A DNA stretch of 64,000 nt from Plenodomus lindquistii (taxonomy: Eukaryota; Ascomycota; Dothideomycetes; Pleosporales; Leptosphaeriaceae): the NCBI GenBank assembly GCA_025504975.1, contig JANUWI010000018.1:62001-126000 (forward strand), in the 5' to 3' direction. The notes under the pieces were generated by a model that saw nothing but the letters and a program-made list of their open reading frames with translations, was not told where the DNA came from and made no database searches. This document shows positions 10,324 through 21,825 of the stretch, one piece after another; the stretch's first letter is position 1, and each line of letters opens with the position of its first letter. The position numbers and the translations under genes are program-made.

Positions 10324-11984
10324 ATGAGCGGACCACTTACAGCGACGTCTTTCTTCTCTTTTGGGCCAAATGATAGCTTCATTGCAAAGAGCTTCGCAGG
10401 GCTGAAATAGTGAGTTGTCTTCTCATTCACCGGTAAATGTAATGTTTCAACTCACGCAACCTGCTCTCACCAAATTCATTTCATATTATTCATCAGCTAG
10501 CATACGCTCTTGTACCTCTTAAGATGTAAATTTCGCAGTCATGGCTTTTCATATTCAGTAGATAGCATTCAGTTTCTACGCAAATCGTGTGTATTCGATA
10601 TACCTCAGTCTATCTCACACCCCTTCCCCTTCACCCCCTCTTCGGCTTTCCGATCATACTATACCCAACTCTCTTTTAAACTATTAGCCAACCAGACCCC
10701 TCCTAACAACCACGCAGCGCCAATCTCCCCCCGTCCCTCACATCCCTCCTAACCACCAACCCCCCACCCACCATAAACTGGGCAACCCTGGGCTCCACGC
10801 CCGATTCCTGGATCCTCAGCCTCTCGCCATCACCCAGTAGCCCACCAACCCTTCACCACGGCCCCTCAATTCCCGCTCGTCTTCAACAAATCCTGAACAA
10901 AACATGGCACTCCCCCCACCTCCGCTGTTTCTTCGGTCCAAACGCCTCCTTCATGCTCTGGCACCCCGATCTCATCCGCTGGTCCGGACTACCAGAGGGC
11001 CTAGAAGACGCGATTCAATCCTGGCTCACACCGAGCGGATGGCGCGTCGGACCCCCAAGAATTGTAAGTTGGGGTGAAGGCGGGGCGTTCTTCGCCATGA
11101 GCGAGTATGGAGATGTAGCCTATGGATTTGGGTCGAGAGACGAAGATGGAGAGGCGGAGTGGGGGGTGTGGGAAGAGACGGTTGAGGAGTGGAAGGCTGA
11201 GCGGGGGTTTACATGGAGTGGGGTTGCTTTTATAGCGATGGATGTGGCGAGTGTTGATCAGTTTATTGTGGTGAGGCGGGATGGGACGTGGGCGGGGAGT
11301 ATTGATGATGTGAATGAGGATGCGTTGGAGGAGTTTGCGTTGAACTTTTGGGCGAGGGCGAGGAAGGTGAAGAGGGATGAAGGGGAGCCGGCTTCTTCTT
11401 CGGGTGCACAGGACGACAGGGACAAGAGTGCGAGTACGACGGCATCGAATGGCCAAAACGAGACTCCAAATCACGTCCTCTACTCAACGTGGGCCTCACA
11501 AACATCCTCCCTCTTCGCCTCCGCCACACTCTTCCTCGCACCCAATCCGGCGACCACCACCACGTACCCAACGCCTAAGCCCAAAACCCCACGAAAACTC
11601 CAAGTCCGCACCCCTTCCACATCAACATCAACATCCACACCCTCCGCACCCCCCACACTCCTCCAATCCTTCCCCTACCCGCCTCTCCCAAGCCCCCCTT
11701 GCATCCTTGCCCCCTGCGTACTCCTCAAACTCGAACCCAACGGTCTCCGCGCCTGCCAACACGATGTAGAACGATTGCTACGCTCCAGTGGGTCGTATAG
11801 CTATGAGTGGCTGCGACAGGAGAGATTGAGGTGGCATCCTGATCGGTTTGGGCGGTTGTGCGCTGAGGGTTGGAGGGAGGAGGGGAAGAAGATGGGTGGG
11901 GAGATGTTTAAGGTGCTTAGTGCTTTGATGGAGGATGTTAGGGCTGCGGAGAGGGGAGATGATGGGGGGAATGGGAGGGGATGA
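10324..11984 (+). CDS. Repeat-domain protein with C-terminal HPD (J-like) motif
   Basis: Two exons proposed: 10324-10409 and 10718-11984, about 450 residues. Exon 1 (MSGPLTATSFFSFGPNDSFI...) ends at donor GTGAGT; the acceptor GCAG at 10714-10717 joins codon TA|C and yields FAGLKYANLPPSLTSLLTT. This lines up with the NLP repeats of the neighbouring paralogue and supports the model. Further repeats are INWATLGSTPDSWIL, RCFFGPNASFMLWHPDLIRWSGLP and GPPRIVSWGEGGAFFAMSEYGDVAYGF. A Ser/Thr/Pro-rich linker (about 255-345) follows. The C-terminus holds LRQERLRWHPDRFGRL with helices on both sides, resembling the HPD loop of J-domains or the helical tail of some fungal IkB-like proteins. Function unknown. 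Exons before residue 150 contain no stop in this frame. Confidence 0.65.
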
Positions 11985-12119
11985 AGCGGTGGAATGGGGG
12001 AGCTGGGAGATTGAGAGGGCGGCGAGGGATATATGTTCGCTGTCGTGGCCCTTTTTATTAGTTCAAATGGTATGTAGCATATAAGCCTAGGACTGACTCT
12101 CTCCTGACATTCAGCTGAA

Positions 12120-13574
12120 TCAGTTGAACCGCGAACTCTCCCTCCTCCCAACACCCAATCCCCCATACCCACTTGTCCTCTCCGCGGCACCAGTAAACAA
12201 CCTCCTCCCCGCTTCCCCACCCAAACTATCTCTCTGCCGCGCTGGAGTCCCCGCTTTCTCCAACGCCGGCGTACTCGACTTCTTTAATGGACTCCCCTCA
12301 CGATCCCTGACCCTTCGCTCCCCCGCTCCACCCAGACTATCGCGGCCCCTCGACGCACCCCTCTCACCGAAATTTGCGCTTGCTGATTTTCGCAGCGGAG
12401 ATCCGGCGTGCGTATTCACGCCTAGGTAGCCACCGTCTGTGTTCATACTCGTGGTGGTTGTGTGTGGGATAGTGGGGGCTCGATGAAAGGGGTTCGGTGT
12501 ATGGGATGGTCGAATCGGGGAGAAGTCGTGGGCTGGTGCTGATGAGGCCTGGGATCGATACGACGAGCGCGGTGTAGTATGTATAGACTTTGTCGGCGAC
12601 GTGAGGTTGTGATCTGGATCATATGCATTTACATAGTTGGCATTCGGATTCGTGCGGAAGGTGCGGTTGATGACCGTCTTGGGGGTATATGTTATGACTT
12701 CGCTAGCCAGCCCGTCGCTGGTGCCTCGTACGCCGACGCTGGAGTCTCTGTAGGGGTGTTTAGAGATTGTTTGGATGCCGACGTCGCGGCAAGGCTTCTG
12801 CAGCGAGGGATGCACGAATTTGGCGTCGTATTCATGAAGGACTTGGCGAGAGATGATGGCGTTGTCCTTGGTTTGTTGGGTAAAGGAGCGGCGGAGGTAC
12901 CACATTTGCAGGGAGAGGATGAAGCCAATCAGCAGTGTTGCCGTGACCTTGACGCTCGGGCGGGGATCGAGTTGCGGGACGGGGAGGTTGAGGTAGTAGA
13001 GCATAACGTGGAGGGGGCTGAAGAGGCAGAAGAGCTGCAGGCACAGCGGATTGGGGTCCCAGATGGCAATTTCCCACACATCACGGTGCTCGTCTGGATG
13101 CGCCCTGCTGGCCGCCGAGTTGGCGACTAGACTGCGGACAAAGACCATGGGCGAGGCGGTGGCAGGCGAGGAATCAACGCGCACGCGCTTCGCACTCGGT
13201 GTCTGCGGTGCCTGTTCCACGCTCTGCTCAAACAGCCGGTAATGCCTCTTCTTGCTCCACACCAGCCACGCATTTCCCACACTCGCACTGGACAGAACAA
13301 GCACCAGCAAGTTGGCGAACCACTTGAGCCATCCCGGGCCCTGCACCGTACTGAAGACGCCGTCGTCGTCCGAAGCCGAGGCGGCGCCGCTGTTTGCCTG
13401 GGCGAGGATGAAGAGCAGATTTGCGCCAAAGCCGAGGTAGACCGAGTATGACGAGGCAAAGTCTTCCCAGTCGGAGCTGTTGAGTTCCTCGGAGATCCAG
13501 ATGAGCCAGTCGGAAGGGTCGATGTAGGCTTTGATGCGCTCGGCGAGCGGTGCGCGGCGGACGAGACGGGGCAT
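12120..13574 (-). CDS. NUR1: Nuclear rim protein 1 (Nur1/DUF2418 family)
   Basis: About 484 residues in one exon. I place the start at the Met of MPRLVRRAPLAERIKAYIDP (13572-13574) because the open frame upstream is a hydrophobic, Ser/Leu/Phe-rich translation of a GA-repeat leader. The N-terminal domain has PSDWLIWISEELNSSDWEDFA, then two membrane segments (YLGFGANLLFIL; WFANLLVLVLSSASVGNAWLVW). A central VWEIAIWDPNPLCLQLFCLFSPLHV segment and two more helices follow, the order expected for Nur1. The C-terminal ~200 residues are a Ser/Arg-rich tail with SPLKK/SPLRK motifs. In yeast Nur1 acts with Heh1/Lrs4-Csm1 at the inner nuclear membrane in rDNA silencing; this role is from family knowledge. 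It shares a ~280-bp divergent promoter with VMA7. Confidence 0.82.
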   Translation of the reverse strand: MPRLVRRAPLAERIKAYIDPSDWLIWISEELNSSDWEDFASSYSVYLGFGANLLFILAQANSGAASASDDDGVFSTVQGPGWLKWFANLLVLVLSSASVGNAWLVWSKKRHYRLFEQSVEQAPQTPSAKRVRVDSSPATASPMVFVRSLVANSAASRAHPDEHRDVWEIAIWDPNPLCLQLFCLFSPLHVMLYYLNLPVPQLDPRPSVKVTATLLIGFILSLQMWYLRRSFTQQTKDNAIISRQVLHEYDAKFVHPSLQKPCRDVGIQTISKHPYRDSSVGVRGTSDGLASEVITYTPKTVINRTFRTNPNANYVNAYDPDHNLTSPTKSIHTTPRSSYRSQASSAPAHDFSPIRPSHTPNPFHRAPTIPHTTTTSMNTDGGYLGVNTHAGSPLRKSASANFGERGASRGRDSLGGAGERRVRDREGSPLKKSSTPALEKAGTPARQRDSLGGEAGRRLFTGAAERTSGYGGLGVGRRESSRFN

Positions 13575-13599
13575 CGTATTACAATTATGAGCGCTGGAA

Positions 13600-13642
13600 G
13601 TGGCGATGAGAGAGAGAGAGAGAGAGAAAGGAAGAGAGAATG
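13600..13642 (+). repeat. GA-rich microsatellite in the NUR1 leader
   Basis: A run of GA dinucleotides (about 13607-13626) followed by impure GA/AAAG repeats, lying just upstream of the NUR1 start on its template strand. On the NUR1 strand it is a pyrimidine (CT) tract, common in fungal leaders. Confidence 0.8.
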
Positions 13643-13854
13643 CAAAAGAGAAGAGAGTGTACAAGTGCAGTCACAAAGATCACGACATGGCGCGGTTGTC
13701 GCGAAGAACGAGAGAACGAAAGGTGCGTCTGTCAAAGAGCGACCAAACAATTGGCCCAGTTTAACTAATCCGCACTAGCGTTGTTTTGCTATGACGCCCG
13801 TCTGCAACTCCAAGCTCCGACTCGACGATAGCTGTCTCCATCAACGCGACAACA

Positions 13855-14352
13855 ATGGCCGCCCCCGCCTCCCAATACAAAGACCGGCAGTTCCTCGCCG
13901 TCATAGGCGATGAGGTATTCCGTGCCCATTACTCCCTGCTCCCTCATCCAACCAACTAATTAACCCACCCCAGGACACCGTAACAGGCATGCTTCTCGCG
14001 GGCGTCGGTGTACGTACCCAATAACCCTCTCTCCCCGCACCCTCGCATGAGTGATATCACTAACACATCTCAGCACGTCACGGCCCCGCCCGACGCGCAA
14101 AAAAACTTCCTCGTCGTGACCAACGGCACACCAGCCGCCGACATTGAAGCTGCATTCGACCGCTTCACCTCGGAGCGCAAAGACATTGCCATCTTGCTCA
14201 TCAACCAGCACATTGCAGAGAAGATACGGCATCGTGTCGAGTCGTATACGGCGGCGTTTCCCAGCCTGCTCGAGATTCCGAGTAAAGACCATCCATATGA
14301 TCCTGAGAAGGATAGTGTACTGAAGAGGGTTCGGAGGTTATTTGGAGAGTAG
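13855..14352 (+). CDS. VMA7: V-type proton ATPase subunit F
   Basis: Three exons 13855-13914, 13974-14009 and 14074-14352, all phase 0, giving 124 residues, the usual length of fungal subunit F. The sequence MAAPASQYKDRQFLAVIGDE, then DTVTGMLLAGVG, then a domain with FLVVTNGT and DIAILLINQHIAEKIR is characteristic of the family (VIGDEDTVTGFLLAG; ILINQHIAE). Subunit F sits in the central stalk of the V1 sector on vacuolar and endosomal membranes and couples ATP hydrolysis to rotor rotation. The middle exon is only 36 bases. The C-terminal helix ending KRVRRLFGE is intact. Confidence 0.93.
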
Positions 14353-14930
14353 AGAGGAGGAGGAACAGAGGGGGTCATGTGCGGTTGGTCACTGGGAGGG
14401 CGGAGTAGGTTTGATGGAGATAGGTTGGAGGGAGATGTATATGCGCGCATCACAGGCGCTGATAAGAGATGCAAGTGGGAAGCAACACTGCGTTGCGAGC
14501 GAACCATGACGGTAAATCACAGCAATTAGGCCATGTGGTCGAGCGTCTTCTTGCCATGAATGTATGCATTGCTTTCATATCTACATTATACCATCGAGAC
14601 CACAAGACCAGAGACGAGACTATCAAACCACTGCCATACACCAAGAGAAATATCGCATTGGTATCGCGCATCAAGAACAGACATGTCAAATCAAAGCTCA
14701 TTTCTCTGCCGCAACCGCTCCTGCACCATGCCCGCCAACGGCCCAGACATTTGAAACCTAGGCTTGCCAACCTTCAGCCCGCCAACCTTGATACCAGCAC
14801 CTTGGCCTTGCTCTTGCGCCCCAGATCTAGTCGTCGTTGGTAACGCTTCTGATGTCAGGAGTGTGGCGAAGGAAAGTCGAGCTACATGTGCAAGTATGCG
14901 TACGTGGTGGGGACGAAAGCGAGCGTCAAT
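14353..14930. other. 3' flanks of VMA7 and NPC2 (convergent)
   Basis: About 580 bp between two convergent genes. Open frames here are short and lack conserved features; they are read as untranslated tails. Confidence 0.5.
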
Positions 14931-15579
14931 TTACCGGTGAAACGCAACCTTGGCCGTAAGGCAGGTGATCTTGTCGCCGTCTTCGGTGGTGACGTCTGCG
15001 AGGACGGTGTATGTGCCCTGTTACAGATACCGTCAGCATTTCATGGACCATGAGTCTGCAATGTCAAAGAAGGCAGAGAAGACTTACCGGAGGAATCTCC
15101 TTTGGCAGGTCAACATCCTTGGTCAGCTTCATCTCGCCCTTCTTCAACGGGCAGTCGAGGTCCGCCTTGCCAATCGTGTCGCATCCGTCGGCTTGCTGGT
15201 TGATGAGGGTGATGAGGCCATATTTGACTTGGAGGTGCATTTTGAAGCCCTCGCCAACCTCCTCCTTGAAGTCGCCGGTCGCGGTGATGGACAGCGTCTC
15301 GCCACTGCAACATTACGATATTAGCACGCATATCGATACACCAGCGAGCTACCCCGTCAACAGCTTCATCAGTGGCACAACATACGGCTTGGGAGGATTA
15401 GGGCTCAAATCGACCTTCTCAATCTTCAAGATGTCGTCTGCTGGGTCGCCGCAAAAGTACAGCGGGTTGTCGCCAGGCACCTTGTACTCGTCCTGCACGA
15501 CAATCTGGTTGCCGCCCCATGGTGAAGCTGTGGCGCCAACGGCGCTGAGCGCAGCCAGGAAAAGCGTGCTGAACTGCAT
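14931..15579 (-). CDS. NPC2: NPC2-type sterol/phospholipid transfer protein (ML domain)
   Basis: Three exons 15579-15353, 15304-15088 and 15017-14931 (minus strand), about 176 residues. A signal peptide (MQFSTLFLAALSAVGATA) leads into a compact ML domain. Its conserved Cys positions are visible: YFCGDP, DGCDTIGKADLDCP and KITCLTAKVAF. The segments KIEKVDLSPNPPKPYV, GETLSITATGDFKEEV and KMHLQVKYGLITLI are typical of fungal NPC2. The protein is expected in the vacuole lumen, where it carries sterol or acidic phospholipids. Intron phases preserve the reading frame exactly and the length matches the family. Confidence 0.92.
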
Positions 15580-16372
15580 CGCTGCGACGGGACTATTGGT
15601 GGCGAGCGATGTGTATGCTCTACTGTACTCGAGAGTAGAGCTTCAAGGAATGTGGACGAGTAAGGCGGTGTGGGGTGTGGAGATGGAGAGAGATAGCGCG
15701 CTGGTTGGAGCTGTTGGCTTGACTGGACGAGGCTGGGGCGCAGGGCGCAGGGCCTGGGGCCGTCGGGAACGTCATCGCGTCACCTGCGTTAGCCACACGG
15801 CGAGCTAGTGCGCGTTGGGGTTAGAGGGGCCATTCAGTCTTGTGTCTTCATCTTCATAACGGTCGTGTTTTGCGCATTGAATGTTGAATATATGGACCAA
15901 GTCTGCAGATGGAGCTGCGTTTTTTGCACAGGCATCGATCTTGCCCAGGTGGCCCGCTTTGATTCGTTTGCGCTATCGCATGACATGGATGCTTTCGCTG
16001 GCGTGACCGCGACCATCACCTTTGCTCGCCTGATAATCCCAGATTTGATTGTCCATGAGATGAAATCCTACTTCGAGTTTGTGCTACTCGCAGCCTGCGT
16101 GGGAAAAAGGTGGAATACCAAGCGTTGTTGCGCCGCCTCAAACTCGTGGTCATGTGCTGCCAGCACTCGGCATTCTAGGAGTATGATGAATTCGATAGAT
16201 AGCACACACACTCCACAAGGCAACAATGCCGCACAGACTATACAGCGTATACAAATTCAAGTATCTTCACCATAGTAAACGACATTAATTTCATAATCCC
16301 AATCGAAAACTCCCATCCCTACACATCTTCACGCTCGCTCTCCCTCCCGCATTCTACCTAACCTACTCCGCA
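15580..16372. other. Intergenic, no gene recognised
   Basis: Roughly 800 bp between the divergent NPC2 and the small acidic-protein gene. One plus-strand open frame of 155 codons (15808-16275) has no recognisable conserved feature and is not called. Confidence 0.45.
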
Positions 16373-17025
16373 ATGATGCGTCCCCTCGTCTTCGCCACCT
16401 GCGACATCACGCCCGACGTACGTCCCCGCCAGCACCCCACCCCTGCCAAACACCCTATCAAAATCCCCACCCCTGTAACCAAATCCAGCAATACGCCCTC
16501 TTCCTCCGATCCGCCGCCAAAGTTTCCAATATAGACGACAGTCACATTTCCTACACCCTCGTCGCCAGCCCTACCCAGCAACATCTCGCCGAGACCTGGC
16601 AGCTCAATGGAACTATCAAAAGCGAGTTCTTGACAGCAGATTGGCAAGACCTGAAATCTGCGTTTGAGGCACTCTGCACACCATCTGACATTTATGATTT
16701 CATGTTCTTGGTGCTGTATGCTGAAGCATTCATATCTGAGACGGTGAGTATTTTCGTCAAGGGCACGACAACAGAGTTTGAGACTGGTGCGGAGAGGGAT
16801 AACGTAAAGTACGTAAAGTGGGACGAGTACAAGGCGCCGTGGAATATGGCGGTAGATGTACAGTTTGGGTTGGAGGGTTTTATTGATCCGCCGGATGAAT
16901 GGTGGGTTCGCGAGATTGAGAGGGAAGAAGTTGTACAAGAGGAAGAAGGAGAAGAAGAGAGTGAAGAGAGCGAGGACTCGTTTGATTATGAGTATGAGGA
17001 GGGTCCCACTGGGGGGACATTTTGA
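16373..17025 (+). CDS. Conserved-looking small protein with acidic C-terminus, function unknown
   Basis: Two exons: 16373-16417 and 16489-17025, phase 0, about 193 residues. The first exon encodes MMRPLVFATCDITPD and ends at donor GTACGT. The second opens with QYALFLRSAAKVSNIDDSHISYTLVAS. A mixed alpha/beta body contains FMFLVLYAEAFISETVSIFVKGTT and VKYVKWDEYKAPWNMAVDVQFGL. The last ~35 residues are mostly Glu/Asp (EREEVVQEEEGEEESEESED). No signal peptide or membrane span. I do not recognise the family. An overlapping antisense frame of 226 codons exists but has no splice-consistent coding character. Confidence 0.6.
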
Positions 17026-18097
17026 TAAGGGAGGAACGGTCAAAGGAGGGACGTGGTGCGCTGATGGTGAATGAAGATTAGCATTGAGGGAAGGTTGTGT
17101 GCGTGATCGGAGGTCTGGTGCGTTTTTCGGGTTCCAAGCATCGACGAAGATGCGGGTTGGTGATGGATAATGGGTGCAAGGTGCTGGCGGGACTTGGTGT
17201 CAGTGCTCAGCGTGCTTGAAGATTGCCCATTGTGAGTGGAAAGACACGAATATCGCTGAGATGGTAATCCAAGGGTTGAAAAATGGGAACAACTGGTATG
17301 TTCACACTTAAGTCAGCCGTGGGTCTACTTTTGGATGTTTATTTCCGAACATCCACCAGTGGTCTGCACATGGTCATTGCTCAGCATCAAAAGGGAGAAG
17401 AACTGGCAACAGCTGTACATCAGACAGCCCCAACTCGGAAGATCTGCCGTTGGTTAAGAGGAAGTCAGGAACAAGGTAACCTTTAGCGCGCCGTGAGTGT
17501 ATTGTGAGTGCCTGGAAACATGTGTCAAACATCGTCCTAATTGACGCCACCTTGACTAAAAAGCAGTAAGTATTTGGATTCTGATCGACCTCCTTGGCGC
17601 GAGAAAAAGGGAAATCACATATCGAGTGAGCCGAACGATGCGAGTATGTGGCGACAGACGTAAGTGGACAGGTATTCTGTATTCGGAAGGACTTCGAGTG
17701 TGACTGATCTGTGTAGGGTGTGCAGAATATCATATGTATGCCATACCTAAGTCGATGGGCTCGTACTCTGAGAATACCACATCAACATAAGATCATGATG
17801 GCAACTACTAGTAAGCGGTTAGTCTGGACGCTGACAGGATATTTGGAAGGACTTGCACGACTAAAGCGGTGAGGAGTAAACGGGAAGTAGAGTTGATGTG
17901 AGGGCTGCACATAGTAGTCTATGTAGTGCATGATCTGTGAACACGAACGTTGTCAACTTTCGAATTTCGAGGGCGATCGCTACCTACAGCCCACCGGGAG
18001 GACCCCGTCTTTACCGTGTTTCAACTTTTGGCCAGGCCCAGAGGTGTTTGGGATACTTGTGCACGTCTCTGTGCTGGTGGCGACTCCAAGCAGACTT
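17026..18097. other. Intergenic, no gene recognised
   Basis: About 1.07 kb between the small acidic-protein gene and the AT-rich foldback element. Only short open frames; no conserved coding or RNA gene was recognised. Confidence 0.5.
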
Positions 18098-18579
18098 GGG
18101 AACAATCAATCGCGATTGATCGATTGATTGATTTGATTTGAATATCCAAGTCAATTGCAAGTACAAATACAGCCTTACTACTCTCAAATTAATTGCAAGT
18201 AAATATTTGTTTAGAGCTTAATTATTTGCAATTAATTTAATTAGGTGGGGTTAAGGCTAGGGATAGAGGTAAGGTAGCTAGGGATAGGGGTATTCACCCT
18301 GCCCTACCTGATTAGGTCTAGTTAGGCTAACTAACCTTATTAATAAAATCTCAGCCTATACCTAATCAGGCAGAGCAGGGTGAATACCCCCTATCTCTAG
18401 CTACTTTACCCCTATATCTAGCCTTCCTACAGGCCACTATAATATATTTGAATGATACAAATTGGATACAAATACAGGCCTAGATTATCTCATTAAATTA
18501 ACTATAAATACGGCTCCACAAAAAATGATCAAATTAAATACAAATCCGGGGTATTATTTGACTTAATTTGATTGTTCCC
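18098..18579. mobile_element. AT-rich foldback element (MITE-like, family unknown)
   Basis: About 480 bp much richer in A/T than its flanks. The outer ends are inverted: GGGAACAATCAAT at 18098-18110 and its complement ATTGTTCCC ending at 18579. Just outside lie CAGACTT on the left and the complement of CAGATTC on the right, so the terminal repeat may be longer. Inside is a second, larger imperfect inverted repeat of about 65 bp: 18252-18318 (AAGGCTAGGGATAGAGG...) and 18360-18425, separated by ~40 bp. Short words such as AATTGCAAGTA and ACAAATACAG recur in both halves. No coding capacity. I could not define a target-site duplication. Confidence 0.55.
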
Positions 18580-18739
18580 GAATCTGACACCAAGACAGCT
18601 AGATAGAAGACTAATGGGTCTAAGATCGTTTCTTCTATTGCTTTGTCTGCTATACTGTGCGCTCAGTAATGTGCGCTCAGTAATGTACAATATGTTAGTC
18701 CAATGATCAGTCGCGGAGACGGACGAAAACACCTCCTAT

Positions 18740-20518
18740 CTACACGCTTTTCCTTATGTACTCGACGGGCCCAGCGTAGAATTTGCGTCCGTATAGATAA
18801 TAGTATACCAGCGCGAATGTGACCACAATACCGTATATCAAGATTCCCCAATTCATAACATCAGGTGCCGGATGAGGGAACGTTGGAAAGAAGGAGAAGA
18901 CAAAAGCAAACACCAGCCAAACAATAGCGATGCCGTTGACCCAAACGCCCGCTTTTCCGAGCGAAAATTTGCTGGGCAGGAGGGGCTCCCCACGAAATCG
19001 CTTGAGCCACAGGCAACTGATACTAATAAGGTACGATGTTAGGAGTGCGCCGATGCCTAACGAAATGATGCTGTTGAGAGCCACAGTGCTTCCAATGTTG
19101 ATGAGCGACAGGCCGACAGAAATGGCGAAGGTAATGATGACGCTGTTGATCGGAAGGTCCCATCCTGGTTGGACGTACGAGAAAAATGCGCTGAATGGCA
19201 CGCCCTTGTCGCGTGCGAAGGCAAAGAGCTGTCGAGAAGTCGAGGCTACGTTGTTCACACAACCAAAGATCGCCATGATAATCGTGACCGATATAAGCAC
19301 CGATGTCGCTGCCTTCGATCCTGTGACGTTGTACAGGATCTGGATATGAGGTTGTCCTGTAGGGCTCATGATGGCGCTCTCGACATCTCCAATGCAGAAT
19401 GACCACGTTATGATCATGACCAAGCCTAAGCTACTATTCACGATAGCCGTCCACAACATCGAACGAGGCAGCGTGTGCGCGGCATCCTGGAGCTCTTCTG
19501 ACATATGAGTTGCAGCGTCCGCTCCAGCAAGCGCGAAGATAGGCGAGACTTGGCCAACTAGAACTGATAAACCAATACTGCCCCATCCCGCATTGTCTTG
19601 GAAGCTTCCGAAGACTTCCTGGGGCGTGCTTCGCGGCGCCAGAACCCACAAGGTGATAATGAAGGCGAAAAAACCAAAGATGTGGAGAACGAGTACGATG
19701 CCTTCGACTAGCGGCAACTTCCTAGCGAGGATCGTGTTGAAGACGATTGCGAAGGTGGCGACAGCAATGGTCAGGAGCGTGCTATGCCATCTCTCGGGAA
19801 TGTAGCTGGAGTTGTTCAGGATCATCAGTCCTTGAATTTGACCAGCAGCAAGGAAACCGATGGATGCGATACCAGTTTGAAAACCCAGTACACATAGCCA
19901 ACCGACAACATAGCTGAGAAACTTTTGGTACTTCTTCGGCGCAAATTCGGAAACCCAGTGGTATTGCCCACCTGACGTGGGTGCCCTGCGCACGTATTAG
20001 CGTCTCAGGGTATCTACCATAGGTGGTGGTCATAGTGGATGCCATCTTGTGTTTCAACTTTCATCGGAAAATATTACTGCAGAACTGGATCTCCAGAAAC
20101 CATAAATCGTATTGACCAGCTAGGCAATGATAGGATAACTCACATTGATGACATCTCAGCCATTGAGATGATGACTAAGAACATACCCAAAACTGTGATA
20201 ATGTACATGACCACTAAGCCACCGGTCCCTCCATTTATCAGAGGGATCATCAGGGTCCTGAGAGCTGTGAGATCATTGCACGTCTTCGCCGGAGGAGACA
20301 TACGTCGTCATAGTCTCCCATGTTGCCATCAGGACCATGGAGTATCCAAAGATCGAAACGAAACCGAAATTCCGTCTGAACTCCTGTTCCTTTCCCATGC
20401 GGTACATGTCCTTCTGGTCGTGACTGGTGCCTCTCTTTTCTGACAGAGCATGATTCTGTAGCGACTCATTGTCGACTGGACGATGGACGGCCTCCGCCCC
20501 AGCTTTTGAGTCTTGCAT
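18740..20518 (-). CDS. APC-superfamily permease (amino-acid/GABA/choline type)
   Basis: Three exons 20518-20304, 20257-20144 and 19985-18740 (minus), about 524 residues, the normal length of fungal members. The N-terminal cytosolic part holds EFRRNFGFVSIFGYSMVLMATWE, the first helix signature. The second exon gives LINGGTGGLVVMYIITVLGMFLVIISMAEMSS, and the third continues MAPTSGGQYHWVSEFAP, the hallmark of the fungal GABA/choline permease group. About twelve membrane helices are visible, with SVLVGQVSPIFALAGADAATHMSEELQDA and the loop FAFARDKGVPFS. Such proteins import amino acids, GABA, choline or polyamines across plasma or vacuolar membrane by proton symport; the substrate cannot be read from sequence. 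All intron phases are consistent. Confidence 0.88.
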
Positions 20519-21825
20519 GGCGTTCCACGATCAAGAAGATGAGGTACAGAAAGGTATGCCTTGATTGAGGATATCAACGAAGTGGTAGGTGTAACACAGC
20601 CAAGAGTTGGGGAGACGAGAAAACGACCTGAATGTGACGGCAGATAAGCAGAACGCCAGATCATAGTGTACACCCCTGTGCTTTCGTGGGATCTCGACTT
20701 TTCACCGCATGATTGATAGCGCGCAGCACCCACTGTAGCCCAAAGCCAACTAATCATCGGAGTCACCCCAATTACGGGATAGCCGTATTCCTTCAGTCGT
20801 TCTCGAGATGAAAGCGCGGATCGGTGGTAGGATCTGGTACAGGTTGCATAAGGGACTGCTGTTCCAAATCCTCGGGACCAGCCCGCCTCGTCTGTGCCGT
20901 TGCGGCACATGCGACTAGACTGGGAGTTGATATTCCACCTCGCCACAATAAGGGCTTACCTCGTCGTTAACCACTTGGCAGTCAGGTCTAGGTTATAAAT
21001 CAATTAAAGTAAAGGTTTTGAAAACCAGTTAAGTGTAAATAAGGGCAGGGCCTGTAACAATGATACGTGAAGATGTCTAAATGCGTCATTGTCATTAGGT
21101 AGTGTTCGTTGTTCTGGTCATAGGCGAGGTCGAGTGACGTCTCCCACCAGACGTGAGGATGAGAATCTACTGAATGGATGAGAATTCCGCCGAGTTAGAG
21201 GATCTGCCCCAATGCTCGTTGCAGTGGTAGGAGATAAGAGGTGGCAAGGTATTTAGTGCAGGGGACGGGACGAGTCGCCCGCGGAGGTTAGCGGTCGCGG
21301 AAGGCGGAGCACTGTCCGAACGCAACTTGCTAGGTACCCCTCATTAGTTCGCATCCTTCTTCAGTCTCCACAATTCAACCACACGGGAGAAAACCAGAGT
21401 AGATGGGTCATTCGTTCCAGGAAGAATGCGAGCCGAGATACCAACATCCTGCGGCCTTACACCGATGTAGGATGGACTATGGCACAGCGGCCTGATGCTT
21501 CATCGACCTATGAATAAGCAGCGGACAATTCAGTCCGAGTCGTGCATCGCAGAGCTTCGAACTCTGACCGCCTTGAGTACCTCCCGAACATCCCTGGTCA
21601 TGTTTCGGTCTCGATATGTTGCCCTCAGCCGCACAAAGGGGATACCGGATTAAGCGATATCAAGTTGCCAACGTGATTGCCGATAGTGAGGCACAGTGGC
21701 GCAATCTTCCAGGCTGCTGGGCTGATGATGATTCTGATGTTGTCGAATCTGGTCGTCGGTTCGATGTAGTACATATGTCCACAGACACCGGGTCCCAGTC
21801 GTGCCTCTGACATCAATAATCCGAG
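20519..21825. other. Divergent intergenic region, no gene recognised
   Basis: 1.3 kb between the leftward permease and the rightward Pth11-like gene. Overlapping open frames upstream of the permease lack coding character. No tRNA or transposon was seen. Confidence 0.45.

Noticed and set aside
10773..10775. ATA in a Kozak-like context (CCACCATAAAC), suggesting a lost ATG start
   Set aside because: The frame continues upstream with coding character (ANLPPSLTSLL) and an exon starting at ATG 10324 with donor GTGAGT joins in phase, so no start is missing.
13575..13664. N-terminal 30-residue extension of NUR1 that looks like a signal peptide
   Set aside because: It is a translation of the CT-repeat leader; the conserved protein begins at MPRLVRR.
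16363..17043. 226-codon minus-strand open frame
   Set aside because: Lies antisense to a spliced gene with better coding signs; its protein is a low-complexity, basic/hydrophobic shadow translation.
18090..18590. Target-site duplication for the AT-rich foldback element
   Set aside because: Sequences flanking both ends (CCAAG on the left, ACACC on the right) do not match directly.
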